Shown here in pieces: positions 10,240 to 22,544 of a DNA stretch of 64,000 nucleotides. The DNA lies in assembly GCA_030674185.1 (NCBI GenBank), contig JAPXFY010000013.1:52280067-52344066 (forward strand). The letters run 5' to 3'. Both the position numbers and the translations under genes were made by a program. Under the pieces are notes generated by a model. That model searched no databases, was not told the DNA's origin, and worked only from the letters and a program-made list of their open reading frames with translations. This DNA comes from Monoplex corrugatus. Its lineage: Eukaryota > Mollusca > Gastropoda > Littorinimorpha > Ranellidae. Every line of letters begins with the position of its first letter. The stretch's first letter is position 1.

Positions 10240-10800
10240 GGGTCACACATCCTACACTCATTCGTACCTTTTAACCCTTTGACCCCCATACCCAGCCCAC
10301 CAGCATCCTGTATTGTCAGCCAGGCTAGCAAAGCAAAAACTTAACCCTTTGACTTCCTCAGCTGGTGGATAGGGTGAGGAAGTCAAAGGTTTCAAGTTTT
10401 TGCAGTTGGTGGATAGAGGGCGGGAGTTGAGGGGGTTAATAAATGAAGCACTGTGGTGTATATCTTGTGAATAACTGTTGAGCATGACACCTTATGGCTG
10501 GGACTTGTACAATGTGAGACATAAAGCACTACATGGCGGGTTCCTTAAAGAACCTCTTCCAAGACGTCCCTCCTGAAGCAATTTTCCAATTTTTCCAAGA
10601 GATCAGATTACATCTGTATCAATAGATTTCACCTGATATTTTACATCTATGTCTTTCTCTAATAGCATTTTAGACTTGTAAATGTAACAGTGATAATGTT
10701 TTTTTAACTGTTGTCTTTTATCTTAACCTGATTGTCATTTTTGACCTGGTGTTAGCCCTGATAAAGTAGTCGGCTGGGCTATAAGCAATATGAACTTGAC
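10240..10800 (+). mobile_element. LINE 3' end, copy 3 (family B), interrupted by a MITE
   Basis: Shares CACACATCCTACACTCATTC, then after an insertion AATAAATGAAGCACTGTGGT, GACATAAAGCACTACATGGC and the closing GTCGGCTGGGCTATAAGCAA with the other copies. The insertion at 10271-10439 sits exactly where the siblings have CTTTTAAA before GAAGAAGCACC. Confidence 0.65.
10271..10439. mobile_element. Composite TTAA MITE inserted in LINE copy 3
   Basis: Starts TTAACCCTTTGACCCCC and ends GAGGGGGTTAA, with an internal TTAACCCTTTGACTTCC...GGAAGTCAAAGG palindrome (10341-10390) whose centre is shortened. Comparison with the uninterrupted LINE copies shows one TTAA before insertion and one at each end after it, the signature of piggyBac-type transposition. 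Confidence 0.7.
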
Positions 10801-10802
10801 CT

Positions 10803-11310
10803 TTAACCCAACTGACTGTGCAGAGCCAAATCAGGACTATAACCATCTCAAAACATACACAACACTGTTGACCCTGAAAAGAAAAACTGGAAAAGAAAAT
10901 TACAATTTATCGGTGCATCTGCACACAAAATCTGATATGCCTCAGGCACTGATAATTTGCTCAATTTATCACCAGAGGGTTTAAGAAAAAAATGAATACA
11001 AATGTATAAACATAAATGCCCTACAATTTACATCAAAACTGGCCTAAATTACATCAAATTGCTTCGACACATTACATGTCCTTAGAGCCAAAAATGCAGT
11101 AAATACATGTAGGCCTACTCAATTATCCATCCTAACAGAAAGTATATAAGCCTTTATAGAATGAAAAGGTGAATGTACCAGCAAGACAAAATGGTAAGAA
11201 GAGATGACAGAATGCGAAAGAGCAAAGCAGAAACAAGGACAGTCACAGAAGAGGAATTTTCTAGCACAGAATTTCCAGAAATTGGTAATCTGTTTATACT
11301 GAAGAGCCCC
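10803..11310 (+). repeat. Dispersed repeat family C, near full length
   Basis: Starts AACTGACTGTGCAGAGCC and ATCAGGACTATAACCATCTC, and ends with ACAGAATTTCCAGAAATTGG and CTGAAGAGCCC. Copies in the same orientation are at 27690-28240 and 30045-30460, plus the 3' half at 7300-7545. No open frame is conserved, so it is probably a SINE or a LINE untranslated end. Confidence 0.55.
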
Positions 11311-12409
11311 CCTCAGGGACACTGTCAATGCATCAGACCACACGCATGTACATGTCTGTCTACAGTTTGATGCTGTGAGATCATTCCTCTCTTCACCCCC
11401 ACACACACATGAACAACATGATTTCTTTACACCAATGAACTTTCTTAAATAGAGTTCTTTTATTCATTTTCCAGTTAAAACCATATGATGAATCAAAAAC
11501 GCCTTAGGCATAATCATGAAAACTCTTTTGACTCACTTTCACACGGACATGGAGGCTCCTGTGCACACTTCACACAAAGTAAAACCATTCTCCACAATGT
11601 ATTAAAATGGCACATTTTACAATACCTGTCGTTCGCGTCTAAATAGGCTGCATGACGAGGTTTAAAAAGCCTCAAACACACAAAGTACATCACCAGAAAT
11701 TAAGCCACTCAATTCAACACCGCTCAAGAAAATGTATTTCTCCTCATCCAATCCAGGGTAAAAAAAACACAAAAAACAAAAGCTCCAGAAGTCATCCTGA
11801 CACATTTCGTCCATTCACAAACTGCCATCCTGAGCGTTCTCTTTTTGTTATATGTGTATATTAGGCAGCAAAATAAGATTAAGATCATTAGGTCCATGTG
11901 TGTGTATGTGGTACCTAAACATAAGATTATGAGGAAAATATCCCATTTTATAAAAATTTAATCTCCCACATTGTCAGTTTAAAGATGTCTACGTCAAGTA
12001 AATGTGTGGTTTTTGTTGAGTAGCATGATCATATTGTCAAATAAATGGATGTTTCTGTTCAGAAGTCAGACTTGTTAATTTGAGAAATGCTGATGCAGGT
12101 TAAGTTATGGGATGTACATGTTAGGATCTTTTCCTTACAAAATTTAATATGTGTTCAATGGTTGCAGTGGGTTCCTCTGCTTGCATGTAGTGATTTGCAC
12201 TTAATTCCTTCAGCTTTGACATGGACTGGGTTATCTACTTTAGGGCAGGAAAACATCAGTTCCACAAACACAATTTGGCAGGTTCTTCATACGGATGCAG
12301 AAAAAGTACCACACAACAGGTCTGAACAAACACACAACTATACAGATTCTTCCCCTGGATGCAGAAAAGATACCACGCAGTGAGACTGGATAATCGATCT
12401 TCCATACTT
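11311..12409. other. No gene seen
   Basis: Contains CA-rich runs near 11398 and two similar 60-bp segments around 12280-12375 (shared phrases TACAGATTCTTC-like and GATGCAGAAAA). No exon-like conservation recognised. Confidence 0.4.
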
Positions 12410-12700
12410 GCAGTCTTATGGGCGCAATGGCCCTGCGCTCAGGACATCAGACTTCCATAAGGTCTCAAACTGGCCATGCCTGGGTAGCACCTTACAGGTG
12501 ATGGGTGGAGATTCTGATCTCCAAGGTCAATATATGTGCTGGCATTGGCATCCCTTCATATGGTTATGCATGTTAAAATTCCTATGAGTCATGAGGGTGT
12601 TCAGCACAAGGAAACAGTAAAAATACCTAGCAGGCACATCCAAAGGCCGAGTTTGCTGACTATGCCATGCACAGTGTGGGCCCACACACGCATCTGAAAA
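12410..12700 (+). repeat. tRNA-headed SINE remnant
   Basis: The order GGCGCAATGGCC, GTAGCACCTTACAGGTGATG, GATCTCCAAGGTCAATATAT, ACCTAGCAGGCACATCC and CCGAGTTTGCTGACTATGCC follows a SINE pattern I associate with gastropods (head, 'gatctcccaggtcaacata', 'cccagcatgcacacc', 'gagtatggctgcc'). It is degraded. Confidence 0.45.
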
Positions 12701-13880
12701 AAACACTTTGTTATTTTTGTTTATAGCCCCAAAACACTGCTTGGAACGAAAGCAATACAAACAACTCCACCCTCCAGTACACTTCACCTAGAACCAGGAT
12801 AACCGGGACAACTGTGATCAGGTTTTAGTTGGGATTTCTGACATCTAACAGCACAGTTCGACACCTCAAACAAGATACCAGTGCATCAGAAGTTCTTGGG
12901 AAAGAGGCAACAAGTTCATGGATAAAAGGCATCTTGATCACAAGATCTATGCACTGATGGAAAACAAACATGTTGATCTTTTCTAGATTAACAGATCAAA
13001 AGAACATGACACGAGTACACCACAAGTTCTTGATAAAAAATGCATCCTGACTGTAAGATCTATTTCATGCATTAATGAAAACAAACTTCATGTTCTGTAG
13101 AAACCAAAAATACGAAGAAAAAAAAGTATGAAAACGCACGTATAAGAGATGAAACAAGATGAGTGTAAATTTTCTGCTAATTAATCTTTCAAGTGTTCAC
13201 AAAAAACAACAAAGAAAAAAATTTACTAGATTTAGGACAAAAACTGATGAGATGACTTTCTGCTATGTAGAAATCTACCTATCAAAAAAGCCATGTGACC
13301 TGTTGTTTTTGTCCTAAACTTGTTGGTTTTTTTGGTGTGTGTGTGTTGACAAAAGCCAGTGACTGAAAATCTGTGCCTGTCTTGTTTCATCAATCATATG
13401 CATGTTCTCATTCTACATCCCCATGTTTTTGGTTTCCATTTGCTCGAATGCTGAGGGTTGCTTTGTATTCAGATTTCACATTTTGTAATTTAACAGGTTG
13501 AAATTAGTTGATTCTTCACTTCCGCAAATAGAGTATGACCGATGACTGTAGATGTAAAAGCCCACTCATACAAGCCAGTGCACACAGAGTTGATGCCACA
13601 AATGACTCTACCTTGGAGGAAAACATGCACTAAAATCATCAAACCAATGATCAACACAAGTTGAAAATGTACAAACAAAAAATAATGATCACCTCTATAA
13701 ATGATATGAACAAAACTGATCTGTAATAATTGTAAGCTGAAAGTATGTTGAATGAAAGCTGTGACTCCTTTTTGGAGGTATTTGCATATTCAAACCAAGT
13801 ACAAAGATCGGGTTGTTTCATAATGACTGTGAAAAAGGTCAAGATGACCAAAATCTTAGAAAATTAACCATGGATTGGAG
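12701..13880. other. No gene seen
   Basis: AT-rich sequence with two loosely repeated segments (phrases with GTTCTTGG/GATAAAAGGCATCTTG at 12890-12945 and GTTCTTGATAAAAAATGCATC at 13025-13050). No coding signal. Confidence 0.4.
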
Positions 13881-13881
13881 A

Positions 13882-13958
13882 TACCCTTTCACTCCCTCAG
13901 TCTATCCATCATCTTCCCGTTGCTGTGAGCTGATAGAGTGAGAGAGTGAAAGTGTTAA
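13882..13958. repeat. Degenerate palindromic MITE
   Basis: CCCTTTCACTCCCTCAGTCT is mirrored by GAGAGAGTGAAAGTGTTAA. It is a decayed member of the TTAA palindrome family. Confidence 0.5.
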
Positions 13959-14180
13959 CCTTTTTTTTTTTCTTTGATCATGTTCATGGATGACAACTAA
14001 TTTACAGTGAAGGGTTTTTCAACTGACCAAAAATCTCTCAACAAATACCGTAAATAAAATCAGTCTTTTGTGTTGGGTTGGTGTGATGAAGAATATCACA
14101 AGTAGTTAACAAATGTCCATTTACAAACAAATAATGTAAAAAAAGAGAAAAGTGACAGATAGACACAACAGGAAACATTC

Positions 14181-14249
14181 ACTCCATCATCCTACCCAGC
14201 AACTTAATGCAGGAAACTGGTGGACAGGATGAATGAGTCAAACGGTTAA
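14181..14249. repeat. Degenerate palindromic MITE
   Basis: CACTCCATCATCCTACCCAG is mirrored by CTGGTGGACAGGATGAATGA and ends GTCAAACGGTTAA; same family as the perfect palindrome at 47332. Confidence 0.5.
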
Positions 14250-15215
14250 ACTATCCCCAATCTACTGAAAAGCACTCCAAAACAACATCGCATCATGGTT
14301 TGGCAAAGCTGGATTTCACATACGCAGGTGATCACTGCACACATGTCAACAAGCACCTTGATGTGTCTGAAAGCTCATAAAAAATCTGCAAGTTATAAAA
14401 CAAAATAATGATGCACGTCTATTATGTAAATTGCAGAATCACAAACACAGTTTCACGGATTGAAATGTTCAGCATTAAAAGGGATTTTAATAACAAAGTG
14501 GGCCTTAAAGATCAACTGCCTTTCTTCATAATGAAGTTTTTTGAGGTAGACAGGACTGCTCTTTCGATCCTGATCCTGCAGTTAGAGAATTGCTGGCAAA
14601 TTTGGGAGTGATCAATCATTCTTGAACAAATTCTGAACTCTTCAGTGTGATGAATCTTTCTTGACTGAAAAAACTCTACAGCTTGAGTTGATCACAAGTT
14701 CATCAGGTATTTGTAACTATATCTGACGCCAGTCGATGTGTTGCAAGACAAGTGCAGACAATTATAGTCAACCTGGATGATACAACTTTTCAGGTTATCT
14801 TATCTTCATGAGCAAGATCGATAGTGATGCTCTGAAGTTTCAACAATTTAAAATGAATCTACCCCGAGGACATCCGATGCTCAGCTTGTGTAAGTGGTGT
14901 ACAGCTGTAAGCAATCTCAAACCAATGCTTGGCAGCATTGTCAGGCAGGAAGAGCGTGGTCTTAGGGATAATTAAGGATACATTTTCCATAGAACGAATA
15001 CTACCAGCCACATTCATATCCAAAGAAGAGAATGAAGTACCAGTAACAGAAAAAACACCTGCTACAATACACACTGTCCCCCAACTGCTCTCACTTACAC
15101 AGCAAGACTGAACACGACCAAATCAAAGACCGCTATAAAAACTGAAAAGTAACAGCTGCACACAGCCCTGATAAAACATCTCGGCAAACCAAACAGAACA
15201 ACACTCCTGCCCCTT
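14250..15215. other. No gene seen
   Basis: Short overlapping frames on both strands (for example 14929-15111 plus and 14859-15074 minus) carry no recognised domain. The region is downstream of TENT2. Confidence 0.35.
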
Positions 15216-15569
15216 GCCCCCCCCCCCCCCCCTCCCTCCCCACACCCTCAACAAAAAAAAATTCCCAGCAAAAACTTCCCTGTGACCAATTTGTATGGCA
15301 TGTGAATCAGAGTATGAAATTTGATAGACTGCATTGTTATTATCATTTGTACAACTATACAATACTATAGGCCTGCATGCTCACCAAAATGGCAACTTTT
15401 CTGATAATATGGATAATGTTTATGATACTCATAACAAGAAACTGTCATGAAACTGTTTTCGCTTTGTGGTATACAACTTTCCATTGAATAAGCATTTAAT
15501 GTCTCCATTTTTTAATATTGAAAAAGCAACAGAAGTCTGCTCTGAGTGTGTGTGTTTGTGCATGTGTAT

Positions 15570-15623
<54 letters not shown>

Positions 15624-15760
15624 TGTATTCATGTGTGTGTACGTTTGTGTGTGTGCATATACTTGCAGGTATTTATTTGTGTGCATGTGTGAAAGAATGC
15701 ATGTGTATATGTTCGTGCACATATGAATGCATGTGTCTATGTGTATGGCTAGTTGATTTT
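15216..15760. repeat. Poly-C run and (TG)n microsatellite
   Basis: A C-run at about 15218-15232 with CCTCC flanks, then TG-rich sequence from 15545 with a pure (GT)n core at about 15575-15621 and a degenerating TG/CATG tail to 15745. Confidence 0.8.
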
Positions 15761-15957
15761 TGAAATTTAGGCGGCATTCCTGAAACGGTGGATGACATGA
15801 TGTGGATCCCAGTGTGGAAGATCACCTCCTGTAGTCACAACATACTATTGCATGTCATCATATACTTTCAGTCAACACCACTTAAAACAGCTCTTTAAAG
15901 GAATATTGTGTTAAGATGTGGAAATTCAGTAAACAAACTTTTTTCTTTACAATGTAA

Positions 15958-16033
15958 CCCCTTCATTCCCTCATACTACCTACCGATTTTCACCAAAAAC
16001 TGGTTGATAAGGTGCGGGAATGAAAGGGTTAAT
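15958..16033. repeat. Degenerate palindromic MITE
   Basis: CCCCTTCATTCCCTCATACT pairs with GGTGCGGGAATGAAAGGGTTAA (two blocks) around a central TTTTCACCAAAAACTGG. Confidence 0.5.
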
Positions 16034-16039
16034 AAAGTG

Positions 16040-17222
16040 AAACAGAGCAGGATAAAAGAAAAACCACCACCCAGCTTAACACTCATGCACATGTGTGCGT
16101 GTGCACACACACTGTCAAGCACCCTCACACTGAGTTTTTCATGCACGAAACTTCAATGTGCAACATCCCTCCATCATCTCCCTCCCTGAAGTGCGAGTCA
16201 ATGTTACAGTATGAGCATATTATAACATGCACACCATTTAACACATTTAAACCCTTTGCCAAGATGGTCATAAAATAAGACTTGAAATATATCTCTTGTT
16301 TTGCACTCTGCAGTATCACAAAAAAAACAAAACACATGAAAGAGAAACATAGAATAGTCAAGCCCATTCTGACCAGTCTCCCATTTTTCATAGAAAATCG
16401 CCAGATTTTGTACCTATCAAAGCCAATGTGACTCAGAAGAAATACCAGATGAAACAAAACTTGATATGAGGTGAGAACTATGGTAGACTGTCACAATGGT
16501 GAAAACAGAACATAAAGATTGTCAGAAGTTCCCAAGGAAGAGCTGTTCACACACCTTCCTCCAAAAGTCTGATTCTAGGCACTTTTTTGGTCTGTGTGAC
16601 CTTGACTTTGGTGGCATGACTTCCAAAACTCGGCATTCACGACTTCTCAACAGTCCACACCTTTGATTCAGTTCTGATACAGATCCACTGAGAAAAGTTT
16701 TGTTAACACAGTTGAAAAATTATTTTTGTCGCAGACACATACAGATACAGTCTCTCTCTGACCAATATGAAACAATTTCGTTCAACAAAATCCATCTTTC
16801 TTAAAACAAGAAAAGAAAATGACCAAAAAAGACAATGACAGAAAAAACAGTATTGCTGAAAGGAATTTGGAGTTTTCTTCATTCAAGAGGGATTCATCAC
16901 ACTTGGGCAGCTTCACCCAATCTGCCAGCAATTATCTGGCAGACTTTCTGAGCCTGTGTACAACCCAATTCACTGGCAAGCTCTTGAAATCGGAAGAAGG
17001 AAGGAGGGAGGGGAGGGACCTATGAAACATTAAGCAGACATCACCCAAATGACGGAAACATTAGACAGGCAGCAAACAGACCAGGGAGAAGACTGGGTAA
17101 TTCCCCACAATCACTCTTGTGTGGGCTATACATTTTGTCTGCAATCAGAACTAGGGCCTCACATGGGAAAATGATCAAAAGAAGCTGCCAAAGAGACGGT
17201 GAATGTATCTGCATCATCGAAT
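16040..17222. other. No gene seen
   Basis: Contains CA-rich runs near 16090-16110 and a phrase at 16480-16560 (GACTGTCACAATGGTGAAAA and GTCAGAAGTTCCCAAGGAAG) that recurs around 24105-24135 and 31350-31400, so a decayed interspersed repeat is present. Confidence 0.4.
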
Positions 17223-17390
17223 TTTTCACTCCTTCATCCTATCCACCCGCTGCTTCCAGTCAGTAGGGTGAGGAGAGAATGGTGTACTGCTAATCAACAA
17301 GACTGATTACTGTCATGATCATCTAATCATTTCACTCGCTCATCCTATCCACCAGCCTTCTGCAGCAGGTGAGGGAGAGAACACGTTAAT
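17223..17390. repeat. Two adjacent degenerate palindromic MITE copies
   Basis: TTCACTCCTTCATCCTATCC (from 17225) with GTAGGGTGAGGAGAGAATGG, and TTTCACTCGCTCATCCTATC (from 17331) with GCAGGTGAGGGAGAGAACAC and a final GTTAA. Confidence 0.5.
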
Positions 17391-17766
17391 GTTAGCTGAC
17401 AAGACTGATATGTCCGATCCTTCCATGCCTCAAATGTGGAAAGACCAGTAACCAGTACTCCCAACACAACTCACACAGCTGAAGGGGATGAAATAAAAGA
17501 AACAGATTAATAGCTGCCTTGTAGGCCTACCATGGAGGTAGGAGAAAACCATTCTAACTCCATACAGCAAGAACCTGAAGAAAACAAACTGGGATGAAAT
17601 GATCAACGGCATAGGAATAGCAACAGTAATAGATGAAAAAGACAAACAGCCTTTCGATGTCAACCTCGGTGTTGAATGTATACAGCTGAGCGGACAAAGC
17701 TGACTTACACAAGGGAATGGGACACTTTTGACTAACAAGAAAACCGACACACATAAAAATGGTAAC

Positions 17767-17930
17767 TCTTATTCCCTCACCCTATCCCCAGCTGCAAAAT
17801 CTTAACCCTTTCACTACCCATCAACTTCCTGAAGTGGGTAGGCTGAGGGAATGAGGTTTATGTTTCTGCTTAGCTATCATGGCTGATAATGTAGGAAGCT
17901 GGTGGACAAGCTGAGGAAGTCAAATGGTTC
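17767..17930. repeat. Palindromic MITE cluster
   Basis: TTATTCCCTCACCCTATCCC, then a TTAACCCTTTCACTACCCAT start pairing with GGGTAGGCTGAGGGAATGAG, then a half copy AAGCTGGTGGACAAGCTGAG. At least two insertions, one partly inside the other. Confidence 0.5.
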
Positions 17931-18030
17931 ATGAAAGGCTATCAGATTCAGTGCTACAAAGTGTATCTAGTGAAGAACAACCAACTGCTTCAGACTGAAT
18001 GAACCACACTGTAATTCAATGGCAAAAATG

Positions 18031-18096
18031 GACTCATTCACTCCCTCACACTATCCACCCCTACAGCAGGAAGTTGGTGTGGGAATGAAACATTAA
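18031..18096. repeat. Degenerate palindromic MITE
   Basis: ATTCACTCCCTCACACTATC pairs with GAAGTTGGTGTGGGAATGAA. Confidence 0.5.
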
Positions 18097-18955
18097 AAGG
18101 ATTTCTGTCTATGCTGTCTGCTTTTTTCTGTTAGTTCAAAACAATCACACAATTCTGTATACACACTACACCACAAATACCACATAATGGAAAGTTAAAA
18201 AAGGAAAAAAAGAAAGAAACCCCACACAACTGAATGCAAGCTGTCATGAACCAGAACCTGGACAGCATATTGATTACACACAAAGACCATAATCCATCCT
18301 TATCCTGACCAAAAACGGACTTTTCAGACCAGGAACAAGATGATTGACTCTAAAACTGCCCTATTCACTTTCCAGCGGCCAATTTGCAGCCACTCACAAC
18401 AGCAAAAGTTGACCCATAAGAGAGAAACCACAAAATCAAAAGTGTCCAAAGTAAGATCCACTTCAAGACCAAAGGAGTCCTGAGCTGTTTCCACACTTGG
18501 CCACCTTATTTAGTTGTGATTTGATATCAGAGTAAGTTGTCTTGTAGTTTCAGCTTGAAGGCAAAGACATCAGGACAATTACTAAAAAGCACACAGCTGT
18601 GACTTAAGACTATACAAACCTATGACAGAGACTGTGTGATCCCTGATACTAGCTGACCAAAGCATTTATTCCAACATATTGCCATAATAGTAATATTCAC
18701 GTAGGTTATAGCCCTGCTGACCGGTGAGGGCCATATCAGGGCTCAAAAGCAGAAATGACGTGGGTATTTGAAACAGACGGCCCAATAAAGTACAGAAAAA
18801 GCTATGTACCCACTCTTATTGCTAGTGTGATTGTGTTACCCTGACACAGGAAAATCAACTACCAGTATGGACAAACGCGTGTAGTCTCGTATTTTCCTGC
18901 GTTGAACAATATACCAACATGTCATAAGTCCGTTTTCAAGGCCAACACTGCGCGT
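18097..18955. other. Probable TENT2 3' untranslated and downstream sequence
   Basis: Lies directly after the TENT2 stop codon on the minus strand. It contains a possible poly(A) signal at 18665-18670 and a short family B/C-like phrase near 18712-18745 (GAGGGCCATATCAGGGCTCA). No other gene seen. Confidence 0.4.
18665..18670 (-). terminator. Candidate poly(A) signal AATAAA for TENT2
   Basis: The plus strand reads TTTATT, which is AATAAA on the gene strand, about 286 nt after the stop codon. It is the nearest canonical hexamer I noticed; transcripts could use others further on. Confidence 0.3.
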
Positions 18956-19095
18956 TTAAAAAGGCTGTTGAAGAATGGCGTAGACGTCTCCTTCCTTCTT
19001 CAACTCTTGTGCACTTCGTCTGAACACCTGTCGCACACGCATGAAAATGTTGGGGTCGAAGACGGACCTAGCCGTGTTGGACATGTCAAAGGGTT
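18956..19095 (-). CDS. TENT2: TENT2 coding exon 12 and stop
   Basis: Codes EPFDMSNTARSVFDPNIFMR and ends DVYAILQQPF followed by TAA at 18956-18958. The acceptor GTTGCAG lies just inside a (CA)n tract, which stands in place of a normal polypyrimidine tract. Confidence 0.9.
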
Positions 19096-22000
19096 CTGCA
19101 ACACACACACACACACACACACCACACACACACACACACACACACCACACACACACAACACAAATTTATCATTGGCTGCAAGAATCATTTCTCCTATTTC
19201 CCGACTCCAATTGTCCAGTACACTAAAACAACAACATCAACACTTAATAATAAGAATGATGATGATGGCATAATAATAATAATACAAGTTATACTAATAA
19301 TAACAACAGTAACAATAATAATAATACTAAAATTAAAAATAATAATAATACAGTAATGATGACAATGATGATGACGATGATGATGATAATAAAGATATAC
19401 ATAGTGCAACATTCTGGGAAACAAGCTTCAACGTGATCTGCACTTTTACAGAAACTATTTATGTTTAAAGACAAAAGTCAATAACACATCGAGCATGTAA
19501 GCAGCATGAAATGACAAGGAAAGAGAAAAACAACAGTATCGTATGCATGTAATATAAGCACATAGTGGAGTATTTATTTTGAAAGCAATGCTCCAAGCAT
19601 GAATATCATCAGATAAAAAATTACACCACACGTGTAACAGTTGACAGCTCTGAGCGCAGTGCTATCATACAGCTGAGCAACAGATAATGTGTGATTTGAC
19701 TTTCTTTCCTGTTCATCACTTATCAGCCAAAGAAAGACGGATCTAATCAACAAACAAAAAAGAAAATAAGAAAAAACAGGTAAGCAAGCAAAAAACAAAC
19801 AAACAAAACAAAAAACAAAAAAACAAAAAAAAACAAAAAAAAGACCCACACACCAAAAGTAACAATTGGCAACTCTGAGCACTCTGCCATCACAGAACTA
19901 GCCAACAGACAATCTGTGATTTGAGTTTTACTCCTGTTCATCACTAATTTGTGAAGGGGGTGGGGGTGGTGGGATCTCATTTACAACAACAACAAAAAAA
20001 CCCACAAAACAAACAGGCCAGCAAACAAACAGTACCTTCTACACACAGACACTTCCACTGGTTGGGCTCTTTGCTGTTTCTCTGCACCATCAGTTTGTCC
20101 AGCACACAGCCCTGACGAACACTCACCACCTCATACTCAGGTCTGAAAACATGTGTCTCCAATAAACAGTTGTGCCAATTTTACGATACTTGCATTCAGG
20201 AACCAGAAACATATAAAATTAGAATGAGAACACATGTATCAATAAAACAATACAGGTGCACTGGCCAACTGGCCTTTGTCAAATGTATACATAAGACAAC
20301 AAAACATAAGGGCACAAAACTTAGTGGGGAAAAAAACAGACAACTTCTCTGATACTGCGATGAGCACGAGAAAGTACTTACATTCACCCTTTCCCTTCTT
20401 TATCCAATACATAAATGAAAACAAGGTGGTGAAGCCTTTTTCATGGAGCAGAAACACTCACCCACCCTAACACACACATGCTCACAGACACACTCTCTCT
20501 CTCACACACAAACCCTGTGTGCAGGCAAGAGACTGATAGTCTACTTAAAACTGAGACTGTTTAATTCCTGGTTCCTTGTTTACTGAATACCATTTTCTGT
20601 CTTTCCGTAAAATCTACTTAATGAATTCCATCCCACCCCACCCCTCGAAAAACTTTACAGCAGTTACTAACCAGTCTCAGGTTACTGGAACAGTCTACCT
20701 ATATCCTTGCTAAGGTGCATGGAGCACCCAAAAACCTACTCTCTCGTTGAACCAAACTTTTCATGTCACACAAGCACCAGGTTGCCTTCTTGGATTATTA
20801 AAAATTGCTTTTGCCTATCCCATATCTCTCAATGTCTCGCGTGTGTGCGTGCGTGCGTGATGTGTGCTGGTGCGTGTGTGTGCGCCTGTGTGTGTTTATG
20901 CGTGTATATGTGTATGTGTGTGTGTGTGTGTCTCTCTCTCTCTCAGCCACACATGCATGTATGCATACTCAAACACAAACTCCAGAATGAGCTTTTCTAT
21001 TACACAGAAAAGGCACCCTACCAATTCTATAATGAATATTTCTATTGCACGGATAAGGCACTCTACAAACTCCAGGATTTATCATATCTAAGAGGCGCTC
21101 TACAAATTCCACCATGAAAATTTCTATCACGTAAGTAAGGTACTCTACAAACTCCAGGGTGAACATTTCTATCATACAGAAAAGGCACTCTACAGATTTT
21201 AGACTTAAATTTTCTATTACGTAAATAAACACCAGAGTGAAAATTTCTATCATATACATAAAAACACCACTTTGAATCTTCTACTTACAAGACAAGTCAT
21301 ACCTGAACTTAAAGGTGTAGTAGTCAAGAAATCCCTGAAACAGTTTGCCCAAACTGTCCCTGTTCTCTGATGGCTTGTGCATCAGGGGCTCATCCAGACG
21401 CAGATTGCGAAGGTCAATATTGCTGTCAAATCGTTCCTGGAAAAACAAACAAAAAAACATTAATGTCATATAAACAAGACTCACACTGAATTTTGCTAGC
21501 ATGTCCAGGAGGCAACTGACCGACATGAGTGACTGTTTGAGTACACAAACATTTGTATCAATGAACATAAGGAAAAAACATTCTTTTTGGTGGTGTTTAG
21601 ATCAAATCTCTAACATTAATCATGCCTGGGTTACAGCTATTTAAATGGAGTAGGTAATGACATGTCCGTTTTGAGAAAATTGAAAGTAAAAGCGGGCACT
21701 AAATCTTCCACGTTTTTCCTCAGCAATCATTGTTACAACTTTCTCAAACTTTCTGAACTTGCACACACAAATGTTGTACACTGAGGCATATGTTGAGACC
21801 ATGTACATTTTGTTTACTGTAAACGCTGTGTGAAAACTTCAATTTTCATAGAATACACTGGTTTCTTTTGAAAAAGCAGCATTTTAAAATGACATTCTAA
21901 CACACTTCCTGGTCAAATTTTACTTTGAACATATTGCTGGATAATACAGTTACACAATACAGTGAAATAAAAATCTCATAGTCGCCAGATTGACCCTAAA

Positions 22001-22496
22001 CAAGTTTTCTGGCTATTGCCTAGCTTGATACAAGCAGTTCTGGCTCCCTTTTCAGACGATGGGTCACCTACATGATAGGCAGAACCTCAAGACTTTGCCA
22101 GTGCATAGGACTTATGGCTTATGCCATGATCATTCTGGATCTTATCCATCACGCAGCATCTGTGGTATCAGTACTTATAGAATCTCTTCAGGGTGTGGAG
22201 ACACCTTCTTGAGAAACTGAAACTAAAAAGAGGCATTGTCTCCTGTCTCAACTCATCCTTTGGCTTCCTGAAATCTAAAAGGATACCAATGCTTTAACAT
22301 GAATGTTTACTGCTATCAATAAGGTTAGAGACCTAGACAAACAACACACATGTAACACTATAACCAACATGTTCAACTTACAGGAAATTGCATCTGAAGG
22401 CAGGGCACAACTGGTGGACTGCAAACTGCAAACATCAAATGTAGGAAACAATAAATAATGATCATCAGCATGAAATAGTACACACACACACACACA

Positions 22497-22544
<48 letters not shown>

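Noticed and set aside
16125..16457. 110-residue minus-strand frame downstream of TENT2
   Set aside because: Hydrophobic only because of T/A-rich sequence; no family pattern and no splice context.
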